A stretch of DNA of 64,000 nt from Nepenthes gracilis (GCA_033239525.1 BSYO01000020.1:13642546-13706545), one strand, 5' to 3'; positions 12,720 through 25,809 are shown, counted from the stretch's first letter. Program-made: numbers and translations. The notes: generated by a model not told the origin, from the sequence alone.

Positions 12720-13985
12720 TGGGATTCAAAAATTCAATAGGTATCAACAATAATAAAATATGACAAATAATCTTTTAGACATTATTCTATCATCATGAAC
12801 CAAAAGTCACGTATTTATACCCCCAACAGTTAAGTAAGTGATATGAGACTCTTCATAGTATCCTCACTATCCTTACAGTTCTCCTAAAGACTGTATCCAT
12901 AATATATTTATATCATTCATGATACTCCTCACCAATGATATCCCTGGTATCATCTCCTACAATGGTCACCTGCCTTTAAGTATCCCTCCATAATAAACAA
13001 TATATCTTATCACTACCATGATACGAAAATCAGTATCAGATAACTATAAATTATACTAAAATATCATAACCTTCCATTAGACTCGATACCTTAATTTTTT
13101 CTATAATCTCATTTATATTGACCGTAAAAAGTTAATAACTCAAATATTTACACAAACGAATATAACACAAAAAATGCATTCAAATTATAATGATAGAAGT
13201 AGCGTTTGGTATTGATAATAACCATGCATACGCGATCGAAGATAACACAAATAATATCATTATCGGAAAAGAAAGAAAATACAAAGAACCCACTAAATAT
13301 TTTTCCACTTGGTGTCTTTTGGCAGACAACCCCCTAGATCTTATAACCTTGAACGATACCACTAATTATCAAGTTTTAATATTAAACGATGACTAGCTCA
13401 ATTTCTCTAATGTCCTGACATCTACCTACACATTACCAAATAATTGACCTGATACAATTCTAATTTACTATTATTGATACTTCGATTTTGCTAACTTCAC
13501 TGGTACAACCATCAAATATCAAAGTCACTCAATCGTACTACAATAATACTCAACTCGACATTAATTAACATAAAAATACATTTTAACAATTAATTAATAT
13601 ATCATATGAATAACTTACAAAAATACATACATATATATACATATACATATATACATATATATACATATACATACATATATATACATATACATATATACAT
13701 ATATATACATATACATACATATATATACATATACATATATATATATTAAATACTTATTTATAACACCCACACTCTCCCTCCGTGTCATTCCACTTGGGAA
13801 CTTCTTTCCCCTTTTTTGTTTTTTTTTTCTTTCTTTTCTTTTCTTTTTTTTCCTTTCATTTCTTTTTCCCTTTTCCTTTCCGTTTTCTTTTCTTTCCCTT
13901 TTGTTCCTCCTTCCTCCTCCTTCCCTGCTCTGCCGTTGCCCTAATCTCTCCTTCAAATTAGGAGGCCAACGGCAAATCAATGAGG
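12720..13985 (-). mobile_element. Gypsy LTR fragment (same family as the solo LTR at 45526), minus orientation
   Basis: The stretch around 12780-12900, with ATTTATACCCCCAACAGTTAAG and neighbouring sequence, aligns with 46165-46270 in the solo LTR, in the same strand sense. Similarity continues at 13075-13110 (about 46655) and in the CT-rich tract 13800-13930 (about 47990). The middle is deleted and neither terminus is clear, so this is a truncated copy. Confidence 0.55.
13621..13746. repeat. TACATA/TATA microsatellite
   Basis: Runs of ACATATACATATATACATATAT repeat in a higher-order unit of roughly 45 bp, about three times. The minus-strand open frame across it (a run of Tyr, Ile, Met, Cys and Val) is a simple-sequence artefact. 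Confidence 0.85.
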
Positions 13986-14814
13986 CACAACAGCGCCAGT
14001 AGCCTGTACTTTAATATTTCTATATTTTTAACGAGATTTTTCACGAAATCATACTTATCCTTCGATTTTGATCGGTTTCTCTCTCTCTCTTTTTCTCTCC
14101 CGCAAGCAATGGATAATACAATAAATATGGAGAAATATTTGCAAATAGAGAAAATAAGAAAAATATGGAGACTTAAGGCAAAATGTGGAGAATCACTTGT
14201 TTGATGCTTTCCATTTTTCTCGGCACAGCAGTAGCAACTCTACAACAGCTTCCCACAGCGGCTTGACGGTAATGTCTCCGACAACAGCAGCAGTGACAGT
14301 AGCAATAGTGAAAACAGACAGTAACGGAGTACACTACTGATTTACTTTCTTTTCCTCTTCTCCCTTCAACCCAGCTCTGCTTATTTCTTCTCTACCTCTC
14401 TCTTTTTTTCTCTCAGTGTCTATTCTGCTGCACTCTTTGCTAAATGGAAAGAATAAAAGATGGTTTATATAAAATTTTGAGAGGAGAGGCTGGTGCTGCA
14501 AAATCTTGGTTATGTTAGGGCAGGTGAGGTAAATTCGGAGCTGTGTGAAGTTGAGGAAGGAGAAGATGAAACAGGAAGCTTCAAGAGACCAGATGAGAGA
14601 GAGAGTGCCAATAATCTTAATAATATTATTATATTTATTATTATTTGTTGTATTATTATTATTATCACATTATTATTATTATTTATTAATATATTTTATT
14701 ACCATTTAACAATGTTATTATTTATTATTAATTATTATTTTATAAAATAGTTTTATTTATAACCATATTGAATTAATAGCCCAATAAACCTAAGTTGAAA
14801 CACTGGGGGTCACA
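13986..14814. other. Unassigned segment, probably part of the decayed 5' LTR
   Basis: If the 5' LTR of the following gypsy element was as long as its 3' LTR (1978 bp), it would begin near 13765. This stretch, with a CT-rich tract (14078-14102) and an ATT-rich tract (14615-14750), does not align clearly to the 3' LTR, so the true start is unknown. Confidence 0.3.
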
Positions 14815-15745
14815 CTTTGGTTCCTTGATTTCGCACATACTTTGTATTTTTATATTAATTTATATTTGGATATTAATTTGATATTCATAGGTTTGCCCGA
14901 CAGACGGGATTTGGTTAGTCTCGTATATTTGATAAGTAATTTTATTGCAGAACCTATTTTATTCTTATTTGATTTCATTCCAAACTCTAATTCGTTCATT
15001 TGTGATTTTGATCCAAACTCTATTTTAACCAACTTCTATTTCAATATGGATTATGATATAATTTAGATTATCTGATTTTGCTCCAAGTCACTTCCATTTT
15101 GTATACATTCCAATGGGACTATATTTTGATCTGAAATATAATTTGGGTACAAAATTATCTTCCACCTTTTGATATCAAATTTCTAGATTTATATCTTTTA
15201 CATGGTTTGAATATGTTTCTAGACTCTCCCTTTAATTTTAGACATATTTATTTATTATATATGATATTGATATTTATTAAGTTTTAAGTTCACGTTTTAT
15301 TTCTTATCCCTTCATATTAGTTAGCTTAGATACTGTGTGGGAGCTTGGATAAGATCTAATCGCCATACTTCTATTCTAGTAAGTGTTATTATTTTGTTCA
15401 GTTTGTGTTAGAGTGGACTGTATTTTGGCTATCTGAGTTTAGCCAGGTTAGGCCTTTGGACATATATGAGATAGTTGGGAGCAGTGTGTATAATGCATGT
15501 GTATGTATTTGGTTTGTTCCTCCCCTTATGACTATATAGAGTAGGTTGCACTATTCATTGTTCAAATGAGTATCCGATGAGGTTCTGTGATGGATTTTGG
15601 ATTACATTCATTATTGTTAGATGATGAAATTTTATGGTTTATATGTTTGTCATACTTGAGTTTGGGATTCATTATATTTATTTTAAAATTTTAAATTTTT
15701 ATGAATTATAATTAATTAGATCTATTTTAGTTCGAATTCATAATA
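14815..15745 (+). repeat. 5' LTR remnant of the gypsy element (3' half)
   Basis: TTGGTTCCTTGATTTCGCAC onward aligns with 24091 onward in the 3' LTR. The match continues to the ends: TTCGAATTCATAATA here against GTCCGGGTACATGACA at 24997-25012. The repeat is strongly diverged from its partner, so the insertion is old. Confidence 0.7.
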
Positions 15746-15749
15746 GTTA

Positions 15750-15761
15750 TGGTATGAGAGA
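15750..15761 (+). other. Primer-binding site (initiator Met tRNA type)
   Basis: TGGTATGAGAGA lies just inside the 5' LTR and differs at two positions from TGGTATCAGAGC, the usual complement of the tRNA-iMet 3' end. Confidence 0.6.
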
Positions 15762-15949
15762 TGAGTCATTAAGGAGAGTTATTTTGAGTTATTTTCGGTA
15801 AATAATTGATTAAATATTTCACATTATAAATATTATCTATGGTGGATAATAAAAATTCGAGTTGTAGAGGTTTAGGTTTAAATTGAAAAGACATATATTT
15901 GTCTATGATTGGTCATATGAGCGATATAATGGATAGAACGATCTAGCAG

Positions 15950-16483
15950 CAAGATCATAATTTGGCTTTTATGAGGAGGGTGGCCAAGCAGGGGTAAGGT
16001 AGAACACTCTTTGACCTTTTTAAGGGTGAGCATGTCTCAGAGTTTTTGGGAGAGTACAATTCGATCAAAGTAGAGAATTTGTTTCAGAATGTGAAAAAAA
16101 TATTTGAGGTTACTGGCTGCCCGGACAATGATAAAGTTAAGTTTATTACATATGAGCTGAAGGTTGAGGCGAGCTGAAAATGGGCTACTCAGCACCATAT
16201 TTTGGGATTAGAGAATGAGGAGATTTCTTGGAATATTTTTTAGGAGACATTTTTGAATAAATTACTCCCGTCTAACATCCGAGAAATTAAAGAGGATGAG
16301 TTTAGCTGACTGAGGCATGGCAATAAGATGTGGTAGAGTATAATACAAAGTTTACAGAGTTGTCTCAGTTCACTCAACACATAGTTAGAGATGAGGCTCG
16401 GGAGCTCAAAAGTTTCTACAGGGGCTTTAAGATTCTAGCTGGAAGTAGTTGGTGCCTCTTTGTTTACAAACATACAGTGAGGT
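15950..16483 (+). pseudogene. gypsy gag, 5' part (broken)
   Basis: Translations in the gag frame show the retrotransposon gag motif order: KIFEVTGCPDNDKVKF, LPSNIREIKEDEF, and VEYNTKFTELSQF followed by HIVRDEARELKSFYRG. Several in-frame stops (for example in the Trp codons of the KWW-like motif) and a frameshift are present. The sequence is cut at about 16483 by an inserted LTR, and gag resumes near 20090. Confidence 0.8.
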
Positions 16484-17574
16484 TGTCACGTTCTAGCCTC
16501 TTATTTTATAGTTCATTGTATTATTTTCATATTAACGTGAATAGTTTACTAATTATGTATAGAATTCTGCTCAGGAATAATGCCTGCTAAAGTCCCATAA
16601 GTACCACAATAAAAGCTGTGGAAGTATAAAGATAACTAATATATCTGCAGAAGTATTAACATCATCAACATTTATATATGATTCAAAAACTAAAAAATTT
16701 ACAACTTATATATCACCCGAGATTAAAAAAAAAATTCAAGTACAGCCAAACTAAAATTTTTTCTTTCTATTCTTGCTCATTGAGTATGAATTCCTGAGAA
16801 ACATCTGAAGAGTAAGAAAAATAGTAGGAGCGTGAGACAAATATTTAGCAAGAATATAATAATTAAGGACATGAATATTTTCTTTAAAATAATTCATAAG
16901 GAGGAATAGGAATCATGATGCATAAAAAATACATATATATATTTTTTAGAAGTCTTTTCATGGTACACTCTACCTGCTCTTTTTTTGTACATTTATTTCT
17001 CTTTAATTGTTGACACTTATTACCTTTCTTAACTTGAAGAACCAGGATTAATAAGCCTTACTAGCTAATGGAGCGTTCAATCGATATCTGGATTGTATTC
17101 ACTCCATATAATCAAAGTTTTTATCTTCCTTATTTACATCCTGAAAATAGAGTAACTTATTATCCTTCGATGGATGGGGCCAAAATCGTTAAGTGATACT
17201 TATTCAAATAATAATCTAAACTATAATATTCTAAGATATATTAGGGAATACTATCATCTGAAATAAATTCCTTAAGTCGGTTTCCTTACTTTTTAAAACC
17301 TTCTTTGTAGAAACTTATTCTTCTTCCTTTCTTAGTTTTCTCATCTTAGAAAAAATTATTTAATTTTTATACGGTCATATTTAGCTTCCACTCATACATA
17401 AATTTAATATATACATATCAAAAATCATATCATCGGATACCGTAAAAATATCAAGCTATAAAATTTTCTAAGTGCCAGAATAAATTTTTATAAGTCATTT
17501 TAAGTGGTTTCTGGTCCATTAACCTTCTAATTTACTGATTTGCCAACCACTTCAGTTCTTTGAGTTTTTCTGGC

Positions 17575-18325
17575 TGGTTTGCTGATTCATGGACCGGTTT
17601 AGCCATTTTAATGAAATTCTTTTTATTTTATCACATGAACCGATTTATTAGATATCAAAAATGGGTTGGCCAATCCATTGAAGTATTTTACACGCCTAAA
17701 CCGATCACTTATTTCACTCAAGAACTAAGGGCTGAACCGATTTTGCTGAAACCGGTTCGTTTTTTGAATTTAGCAACTGGTTCACCCCGTTATTAATCGG
17801 TTCACTTAATATTTGGTTCATTTTCTATCTTAAAATAATGTATATGATCAGTTCACTTATGAAATCTCAAATAGTTCACCCAGATTTGGCAAAATGCTAA
17901 ATGGGTACTGCGGCCAGTTCACTGGCAAGCTCCAATTTTTTGACCGGTTCAGGAGAAAATCACCATAAAAAATTATTTTTCATACATTTTCTAAATTAGC
18001 ACAAAATTTTGGATCGGCTTATATAAATGTTTTATTTTTATTCTTGTCTGATTTAAAGTTATACACTAATCTTTCATACACAGCTCTACTTCTGACCAGT
18101 TCAGTGATGTTTCCTTTTCTTTGGGCTGAATCGATCAAATTTGGAGCTGATAAAATTATACCAAATTTATGACATATTACCAGTTCATTAAAGTATCTTA
18201 CATAATTTTTGTAGAACTTGAATGGCCTAGAACGGGGTGAAAATAGTAGTCAAATTTAACACCAATGACTACCCTGTTTCCAACCAACTCAATCTGTTAG
18301 TCTTCTTTGTTTCAATTGAACCGGT
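17575..18325. repeat. Cluster of ACCGGTTCA-like words in the LTR
   Basis: Variants of ACCGGTTCA and its complement TGAACCGGT occur about a dozen times at irregular spacing (for example near 17634, 17732, 17750, 17776, 17796, 17914, 17942, 18095 and 18317). It is not a regular tandem array. Confidence 0.7.
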
Positions 18326-18968
18326 CGATTTTATGAAAAATAATTTTTTTCACAAAAATATGATGATTTAGTAAAAATTTATATTTTAAAATATATCCAA
18401 TAAAAATTTTATGGTATGAATTAATCAAATAAGGCATGTAAAAATTTAGACATTAGTATGGTGCAATAGAGTTCAGCAATAGAGTTTTATTTTGACATGC
18501 TGCTGAATTTTGCTCATTCTAGGATGGATTTGGTAAAAATTTAAAGTATTGGACCGATAATATTTTAAAATAAAATCAAAATTTAATAACAAATCAAGAG
18601 GGAGAAGAGTTCTTATGTGAATTAATTTATAAAATTTCTTGAACCTCTTTACTCAAACAACCAGCTCCTTCTCTTGGTTTAGCTTTTCTCTCTCTTTTAG
18701 CCTCTCTTTTCTCCCTTTTCTCTTTCCATTTTTTTCAAATTATTTTTGTAAATTTTTAGATTTATTAGTTTTCTAAAATAATGAATCATTGATTGATTTT
18801 TTTAGTGTTGCCACATACCCCATAAGGTGGCAATTTTCTAACTACCCAAGGATAACTCACCGCTTACGTGGAGGTAAGTTGTTGATCCCTCATTAAACCA
18901 ATTGTTGAAATTCTATTGGTGGTTATTTTGATATATATTAAGCCTCTTAGAGTACCAAATGTCTTACT

Positions 18969-19023
18969 AAATTTTTCATGTAAAATTATTTCTCTTTCGT
19001 TTTTTTCTTTATTTACATGTGCA

Positions 19024-19069
<46 letters not shown>

Positions 19070-19688
19070 GGGTGAGCCATAGCTCCCCCTTCTCCTTCCT
19101 TTCCTTCCTTCAAAAGTTTACTAAGTATGGGATCATGAGAAGGTGACATGTGTTCCTCAAATTTAATTAAAATATAATTATTAATGGTGTATTAAAATTA
19201 ATTTAATTTATTATGGTATTAGTTAGCCCCTTAATTTATACTTTTTCTAAATTTATTTAAATATATAAAATTTTATTTAGCTACTTTTAGATTCTTCTAA
19301 ATATTAATTTTGATAACAAATTTTAGTTACATGTCCCACGAAAATTTTCATGCAAAATTATTTCTCTTTCTTTTTTTTCTTTATTTACATGTGCACATGT
19401 GTGTGTGAGTGTGTGTGTGTGTGAAAGGAGTGAGCCATAGCTCCCCCTTCTCCTTCCTTTCCTTCCTTCAAAAGTTTACTTAAGTATGGGATCATGAGGA
19501 AGTGACATGTGTCCCTCAAATTTAATTAAAATATAATTATTAATGGTATATTAAAATTAATTTAATTTATTATGGTATTAGTTAGCCCCTTAATTTATAC
19601 TTTTTCTAAATTTATTTAAGTATATAAAATTTTATTTAACTACTTTTAGATTCTTCTAAATATTAATTTCAATAACAAATTTTAGTTA
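18969..19688. repeat. Tandem duplication, two units of about 369 bp
   Basis: The unit starting at 18969 (AAATTTTTCATGTAAAATTA) is repeated almost perfectly from 19338 and ends near 19688. Each unit carries a GT microsatellite: 19028-19064, long and pure; 19398-19423, shorter and interrupted. Few differences separate the units, so the duplication is recent compared with the surrounding decayed element. Confidence 0.9.
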
Positions 19689-20089
19689 GGTTATTGTTCG
19701 AAAATTTTGACAGCTTCCGGACTGATTTTGGGTCTGTCAGAATACTAATTTAATCAACCAAAACGTGTTCAGTTGCAAACCAAATCTAGCGATTAATCTT
19801 CCAAAATATCAAGGCGTCTCGGATGAAATTCAAATTTTTAGACTTGAATCAAAATTATCGGAATGAATTTTTATTGATGAAATCCATTCTTTATAGAGGT
19901 GCTTGATTGGGCAGTATTGATTGAACGAAAAAAGTTATGGAAGAAATATTTTGAGATGAAATCGGAGTATAGAGGTCAGAATTCGAAAGTTGGAAGCTCC
20001 CATTCAAAGTTTAAAGGTCGAGATATGGAAAAATCATTCATAGTAAATTCCTCTCCACTAAAGCCCTAGTTTAGGAGGTCTGTGAGTGA

Positions 20090-22980
20090 ATTTTGTGGGA
20101 AAAACCATTTTGGGAAAGTGTGTTTTTGCTAGAACAGAGTTTGTTTCAGTTGTGGCCAAGTGGGTCACCTGTCAAAGAATTACCTGAGCTTGAAGCGTTA
20201 GGATAGGAGGCTAGCGGCTCTCAGTAGAGACTTTGTAGTGATTGCTCGAGATACTAGAGCAGATCTATCGGTGGTGAAAGGTACTATGCGATTCTTTGAT
20301 TATTCGGCTCATGTATTGATTGACCCCAAGATTATGCATTCTTTTGTGGCTCCTAGATTTGAATAGATTTTGTGCGTGCCTTCCCAATTTTCAGAGTGTG
20401 CTTTGATAGTGTCTACCCCAGTGAATAAATCTCTGTTTACTAATATTGTGTACCATCAGTGTCCGATTTGGGTTTGTGAATATGAGTTATTAGCCGATCT
20501 GATTTTGATGAACATGCCGGATTTCGATGTCATTTTGGGGATGGATTGGCAAGCCTATTATCATGCTACAGTAGATTACTTTAATAAGTTTATTCTATTT
20601 TACATCTCAGGTTATGAGTCTTTCGAGTTTCAAAGAAGAATTGGAAGGGAGACTACGGGACTGATTTCAGCTTTACACATAAGTCATCTGATGAAGGATA
20701 GATGTCGAGCTTATTTGACGTATGTGACCACATTTTGTAGTCATTTTGTAGCCATTGAGGATATTTTAGTTGTTTGGGAATTTAAGGATGTCCTACTAGA
20801 AAATTTGCCGGGATTACCACTTGAGCGGAAGATTAAGTTTGCTATTGAGGTTATGCCGGGATCAACCCCGATTTTGAAAACTTTGCATAGAATAACCCAG
20901 TCTAAATTAAAGCAATCAAAGCAATAATTGTAAGGTTTGTTGGAAAAGGATTTCATTTGGTTGAATGTTTCATCATGGGGCATTCTAGTACGGTTTGTGA
21001 AAAAGAAAGATAGGTCGATAAGATTGTATCGATTATCGGGAGTTGAATAAGATTACAATCAAGAATAAGTATCCCCTTTTGAAGATAGATGATTTATTTA
21101 ACTAGCTGCAAGGAGTTCGGGTATTCTCTAATATTGACTTGTATTCATGGTATTGCCAATTGATGATTAAATGGAAGGGTGTGCCCAAGACGGCCTTCAG
21201 AACAATGTACAGCCATTATGAAATTTTAGTGATGCATTTTATATTGATAAATGCACCGACATCTTTTATAAATCTTATAAATTGGGTGCAGTACTTGGAT
21301 TAGTTGTGGTGATCTTTATTGACAATATTTTGATCTATTCAAGAAGATTTGAGAAATATGATACCCATTTGAGGTTTGCACTATAGACTTTAAAGGAAAG
21401 GCAACTGTATGCTAAATTAAAGAAATATAAGTTTTGGCTGGAGTAAGTATCATTCTTGGGACATGTTGTTTCTAAAGGTGGTATATCTGTTGATCTGAAG
21501 AAGGTTGAAGCAGTGACAAATTAGGTTAGACTGACGAATGTCATGGAGGTGCACAGTTTCTTAGATTTGGCTGGATATTCGAGGCAATTTGTTGAGAATT
21601 TTTCAAAAATTGCAGTGCCATTGATGTGCTTAATGTAGAAGTGAGCGGTATTTATTTGGGATTATGATTGTGAGAAGAATTTTCAGAAGTTGAAGAATAG
21701 ATTCACGATGGCGCCAATTTTGTCAATCCCTGATGGATCAGAAGAATTTATAATATATTGTGATACTTCCAAAAAAGGTATAGGTTGTGTATTGATGCAG
21801 TATGGTCGAATGGTTGCCTATTGGTTAAGGTAGTTGAAAGTTCATGAACAGAATTACCCCACCCTTGACTTGGAATTAGTAGCTGTGATCTTCACTTTAA
21901 AGATTTGAAGATATTATCTGTATAAAAAAAGTTTGTGATTTATTCATATCACAAAAACTTAAAATATTTATTTTCATAGAATAAGTTGAATATGTGGCAG
22001 CATAGGTTGACGGATTTACCTATGGATTATAATTATGAGATCTAATGTCAGCCTAGAAAAGTGATTATAGTTACTAATACTTTGAGTTGAAAGTCTTTAG
22101 ATTTGATGGCTCATTTGATTATTAAGGAATGGGAGACATTAGATAGAATGAAAAGTTACACTATTAGGTTGCATTCCCAAGGATTTGATGGCTCATTTGA
22201 GTCATAAGTCGAGGATGATGCTAGATGGAATGAAAATTAAGAAGAATCAGATGAACAACTCATGCTTGATGAAAATTGTCGGAGATCTAGGTAATGCGTC
22301 GTGAGAAAATTTTAATGTGCGGACAGATAGAATTTTTCGCTTTCGGGATAGGATTTGTACTTTGAATATTTAGAAATTGGAAGAGAAAATATTGAATGAA
22401 GCCCATAAATCGAGATCCGAGGTTTATGTCAAAATTTTAAAAAATTGGTTACTAAGTTAAAATCTAGTACGACATTTAATTTACAGATAGATGGTCAATC
22501 AGAATAGAGTAGTAGAAGCGTGTGGGCTCATGGCCCATAAGTCATAAAATCCAATTTGAGGTTCGATGTGAGTAATCATGTGTTTCTGAATGTGTCTCTT
22601 AGGAAAGAAGTTTTAAGATTTTGGGTGAAAGGGAAATTAAAACCAAAATTCATAGGGTCATTTGAGGTGTTGGAGTGAGTCGGAGGAGTAGCCTATAGAT
22701 TGGCTTTGCCTCTGTATTTGACGGTTTATCACGATGTGTTCAAAATTTCCATGTTGAGAAAATATGTATATGATCCTTTATATGTGATTGAGTTCGAATC
22801 ATTGCAGATTGATGAGAATTATCTTATATTGAGGTTCCAATCAAAATTTTGGATATAAATGATTAAGTATTGAGGAATAAGACAATCCCATTAGTTAAGT
22901 TACTTTGAAGAAATCATTCAGTTGAGAAAGTGGCATGGGAATACGAGGAGGAGGTCTAGGAGAAAAACCCCTATCTATTT
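20090..22980 (+). pseudogene. gypsy gag-pol, 3' part (broken)
   Basis: Seen in order: a zinc knuckle near 20150 (CFSCGQVGHLSKNY, last Cys replaced by Tyr); an aspartic protease region (LIDPKIMHSFVA in place of the usual DSGATHSF; DVILGMDWQAYY at 20526); reverse transcriptase (YPLLKIDDL near 21070; FIDNILIYSR near 21320, where the family has two Asp after FI); RNase H (IIYCDTSKKGIGCVL near 21750; NYPTLDLELVAVIFTLK); and a remnant of integrase with its C-terminal region (22360-22960). Stops and frameshifts are frequent and most of the integrase core is deleted. Confidence 0.85.
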
Positions 22981-23021
22981 GAGTATTGAGGTACATAAAT
23001 TTCAAAGACGGAATTTTTATA

Positions 23022-23034
23022 AAGAGGAAAAAGT
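23022..23034 (+). other. Polypurine tract of the gypsy element
   Basis: AAAGAGGAAAAAG-type purine run immediately before the TG that opens the 3' LTR. Confidence 0.7.
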
Positions 23035-25012
23035 TGTAATACTTGACCTCCAGTTAATTTATTTTAAAAATTATATGTTATTTTGAATACGTTGGATGCA
23101 TTAAAATTGATTGTATATTATGAAATTTTAAAAGATTTAATGCAGACAGTGTGGCGCCTGAGATGCACCCGAGTGACACCTATGTGCCAAAAGCCATGGG
23201 CTAGTACCCAGGGCACACCTGAGGCAGTGCTCGAGCGCTATTATTCTAGACGTTGGCACTCGAGCTACACCTGACTGGCGCTCAAGCGCCGTTTGGGCTT
23301 ATTTAACAGGGGAGTAACATCACTGTGCAGGCATTCACGTAAGAGAGGGAAAGAGAGGAAAAGAAAAAGGAGAGCAGAAGAAGAGATTGGATAGATTGGA
23401 GCATCCTTGTATCAAATATGTTTGAAATAAGGTTTAGGTAAGTATTTTTAAACCCTATCCTTAGTCTATTTCAATATCTGATGAACTTTATCTATGTTTG
23501 GAGACTTTAATGTTCATGCATGTTACTTTTATTTAGCCCACTTGATTCATTTATACATGTATGCTATTTTTGCTGATTCTTTGAAGGTTTTGTTTGAGAT
23601 TTGAGAACATTTGAGGGTTTTGTTATTTCATAAAAAAATATAAGATTGTATATTTTATATCGGTATATTTGTATGAAAAAGAATATAAAACTTGCATGTG
23701 CTGTGTATTAATTCACATGTATTGTTGCCTAGTGATCGAGGTCACTACCTATATTATCTGTTCTTTTTTCAATGGGGAGAACTCTATTTCAGACAGAAAA
23801 ATAATTATGAATCTCTTTCCTGCTAGCAAGAAAAGGCTTTGTTTGTGGATGGCACCCCGTCTGTATTTTAATGAGAACTATCGTTAGTGAATTGAACGAA
23901 AAATTAATATATATACTAAACTTGATTATTGTATCGAAAGATGTGGGTGGCAAAATATAATGAGTACATTCCTCATCTATGAGAGACATTGTACATAAAT
24001 GGCCATCCCCATGATTCTAAATAATGGTTGATTTGGTTTAAGATTGTTAGAAGCATGTGTAATCCTTTTTCAAGTTAATCTCTTAATCTTTGGTTCTTCG
24101 ATTTTATGCATGTCTTATATTTCTACATTGATTTGTATTTATATTTTGATTTAAAATTTATAGGTTTGTCCACGAATGGGATTTAGTCTCGTACATTTGA
24201 TATATTATTTCGTTTTGAAACCTATTTGATTCTTATTTTATTTCGTTACAAACTATGATTTATTCATATGTGATTTCGATCCAAACTCTATTTCAATTAA
24301 TTTTTATTTCAATATAGATTATAATATGATTTGGATTATCTGATTTCGTTTCAGGTCACTTCTATTCTGTATACGTCCCGATGAGATTATATTTTAATCT
24401 AAAATATGATTTGAGTATAATATTACCTTCAATCTTTTGATATCAAATTTTTTGATTTATGTCTTTTAAGCGGTTTGAATGTATTCGTGGACCCTCCCTC
24501 TAATTTTAGACATATTTGTTTATTTTATATGATATTGATACTTGTTGAGTTTTACACTCACATTTTTATTTATTATTCCTTCAAATTAGTGGGTTTGAAT
24601 ACTATGTAGGAGTTTGGACAGGAGCTGATCGTCATCATCTGTTCTGGTGGGTGTTATTATTTTGTTCATTTTGAATCAATGTGGTTATATTTTCGATATC
24701 TGATTTCGGTCAAATATAGGCCCTTGGATATGTATAAGACAGTTGGAGGTAGCGTGTATAATGGCTATGTATGTATTTAGTTTGTCCCTCCCCTTACAAC
24801 TATATGGAGTAAGTTGCACTATTTATTGTCCGATTGAGTATTCGATGAGATCCTGTGATGAATTTTGGGTTCTATTCATTGTTATTGGATGATAAAATTT
24901 TATAGTTTGTATATTTATCACATCTTAGTTTGGGATTGTTATATTTGTTTTGAAATTTTAAATTTTTACGAATTATAATTCATTAGACCTACTTTTGTCC
25001 GGGTACATGACA
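23035..25012 (+). repeat. 3' LTR of the gypsy element (1978 bp)
   Basis: Begins TGTAATACTTGACC after the polypurine tract and ends TACATGACA, giving the TG..CA form. A GA-rich transcript-leader-like tract lies at 23340-23390. The stretch at 23430-23456 (AAGTATTTTTAAACCCTA) is the unoccupied relative of the site where the TRIM array is inserted at 31374. Confidence 0.8.
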
Positions 25013-25579
25013 TAGAACCTCATTATTAGTTGGGCCTTGAGCACCTAGGGTGGCAAAGGGCTTATTCAAACAGCATGTAGATCTGTACTTGCAACCACCA
25101 TTTATGCCATCTGACAATGCAAGAACAAACTTAATTTTGAGAATCATCCCTTTAAAAGCTTGGAGAATCTCAATGCCATCATTTGGAGTTCATTTGTAAC
25201 CAAACTAACAAACCTTGTTAAAGGTAATATGTACCACCTCTAAGTAGTGGGGTTTGAGATTGGTGCCGAACCAAGGTTACTACTTTGGTGTGGTCCTATA
25301 GTTTTCTTTGGGCCACTTGGCTTTTTTCTTTTTTTACTGTTGTTTTTCTCTTTTCGTTTTGGTTTTCTTATCTGGTTATGTGAGAGGGCTATGGAGTTTT
25401 TTTCCTTTCCTATATGGGGCCTTTACCTACATTGTTTTGTAGCCCATGTTGATGGGGGCACTTTATGTACTAATTTTGATTCTAACACAAATACTGACCC
25501 CCCCTCCAAAAAAAAAGGATAATACAACTATACAAACTTACAAAATGCACAATTTCAATGGTTGACATCTGAGAATTTT
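25013..25579. other. Unassigned segment, possibly a LINE 3' end
   Basis: The GT/T-rich sequence from 25245 ending in a C-run and A-run at 25500-25518 resembles the 3' tails of plant L1 elements, but no RT frame precedes it here. The open frame at 25247 looks incidental. Confidence 0.3.
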
Positions 25580-25800
25580 TTATTAAAATAAGTATTTAAA
25601 TGCCATTTTTATATTTTATACTGATATTGTAAAAGTAAATAAAAAAATCATCAAAACTTATCCTTTCAAATTGTTGAAAATTAGTCATTCATTACTATTT
25701 AGATAACTCTTAGTTGTGTGAACGTCGTTTTGCCACTGTCAACTCTGAATATTCTGACCAGCTTCACTTTGACTAGTCGTTGGTATAGAAAACTCGGATG

Positions 25801-25809
25801 TTTATATAT
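25801..25809 (+). promoter_or_regulatory. TATA box of dioxygenase 2
   Basis: TTTATATAT lies about 50 nt upstream of the ATG at 25857. The same motif precedes the pseudogene copy (about 51679). Confidence 0.5.

Larger units (their letters stand above)
16484..20074 (-). mobile_element. Nested LTR (minus orientation) inserted in gag
   Basis: It begins TGTCACGTTCTAGCC, matching the minus-orientation end of the solo LTR at 58223. Its interior (for example 17050-17280) aligns with 29830-30120 and, reversed, with 50390-50470. GAGGT occurs at 16479-16483 and again at 20075-20079, compatible with a 5-bp target duplication, but the expected TACA end before the second copy is not seen. The exact right edge is therefore uncertain. 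Confidence 0.55.
14815..25012 (+). mobile_element. Decayed Ty3/gypsy (chromovirus/Tekay-like) LTR retrotransposon
   Basis: Order on the plus strand: 5' LTR remnant, primer-binding site, gag, CCHC, protease, RT, RNase H, partial integrase, polypurine tract, 3' LTR. The order protease-RT-RNase H-integrase is that of Ty3/gypsy. Many stops and frameshifts make it inactive. Another LTR is inserted in gag (16484-about 20074). The long LTRs and zinc-knuckle gag suit the Tekay/Del group, but the lineage call is by resemblance only. Confidence 0.8.

Noticed and set aside
13615..13980. Minus-strand frame of 121 aa rich in Tyr, Ile and Met, then Lys/Arg
   Set aside because: Translation of a TACATA microsatellite and a CT-rich tract.
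16479..20079. GAGGT/GAGGT as a firm target duplication of the nested LTR
   Set aside because: The left end is convincing, but the right border lacks the expected TACA end, so it is kept only as a tentative border.
20370..20927. 185-aa frame as a host aspartic protease gene
   Set aside because: It is the protease-to-RT linker of the decayed gypsy element, in line with gag before it and RT after it.
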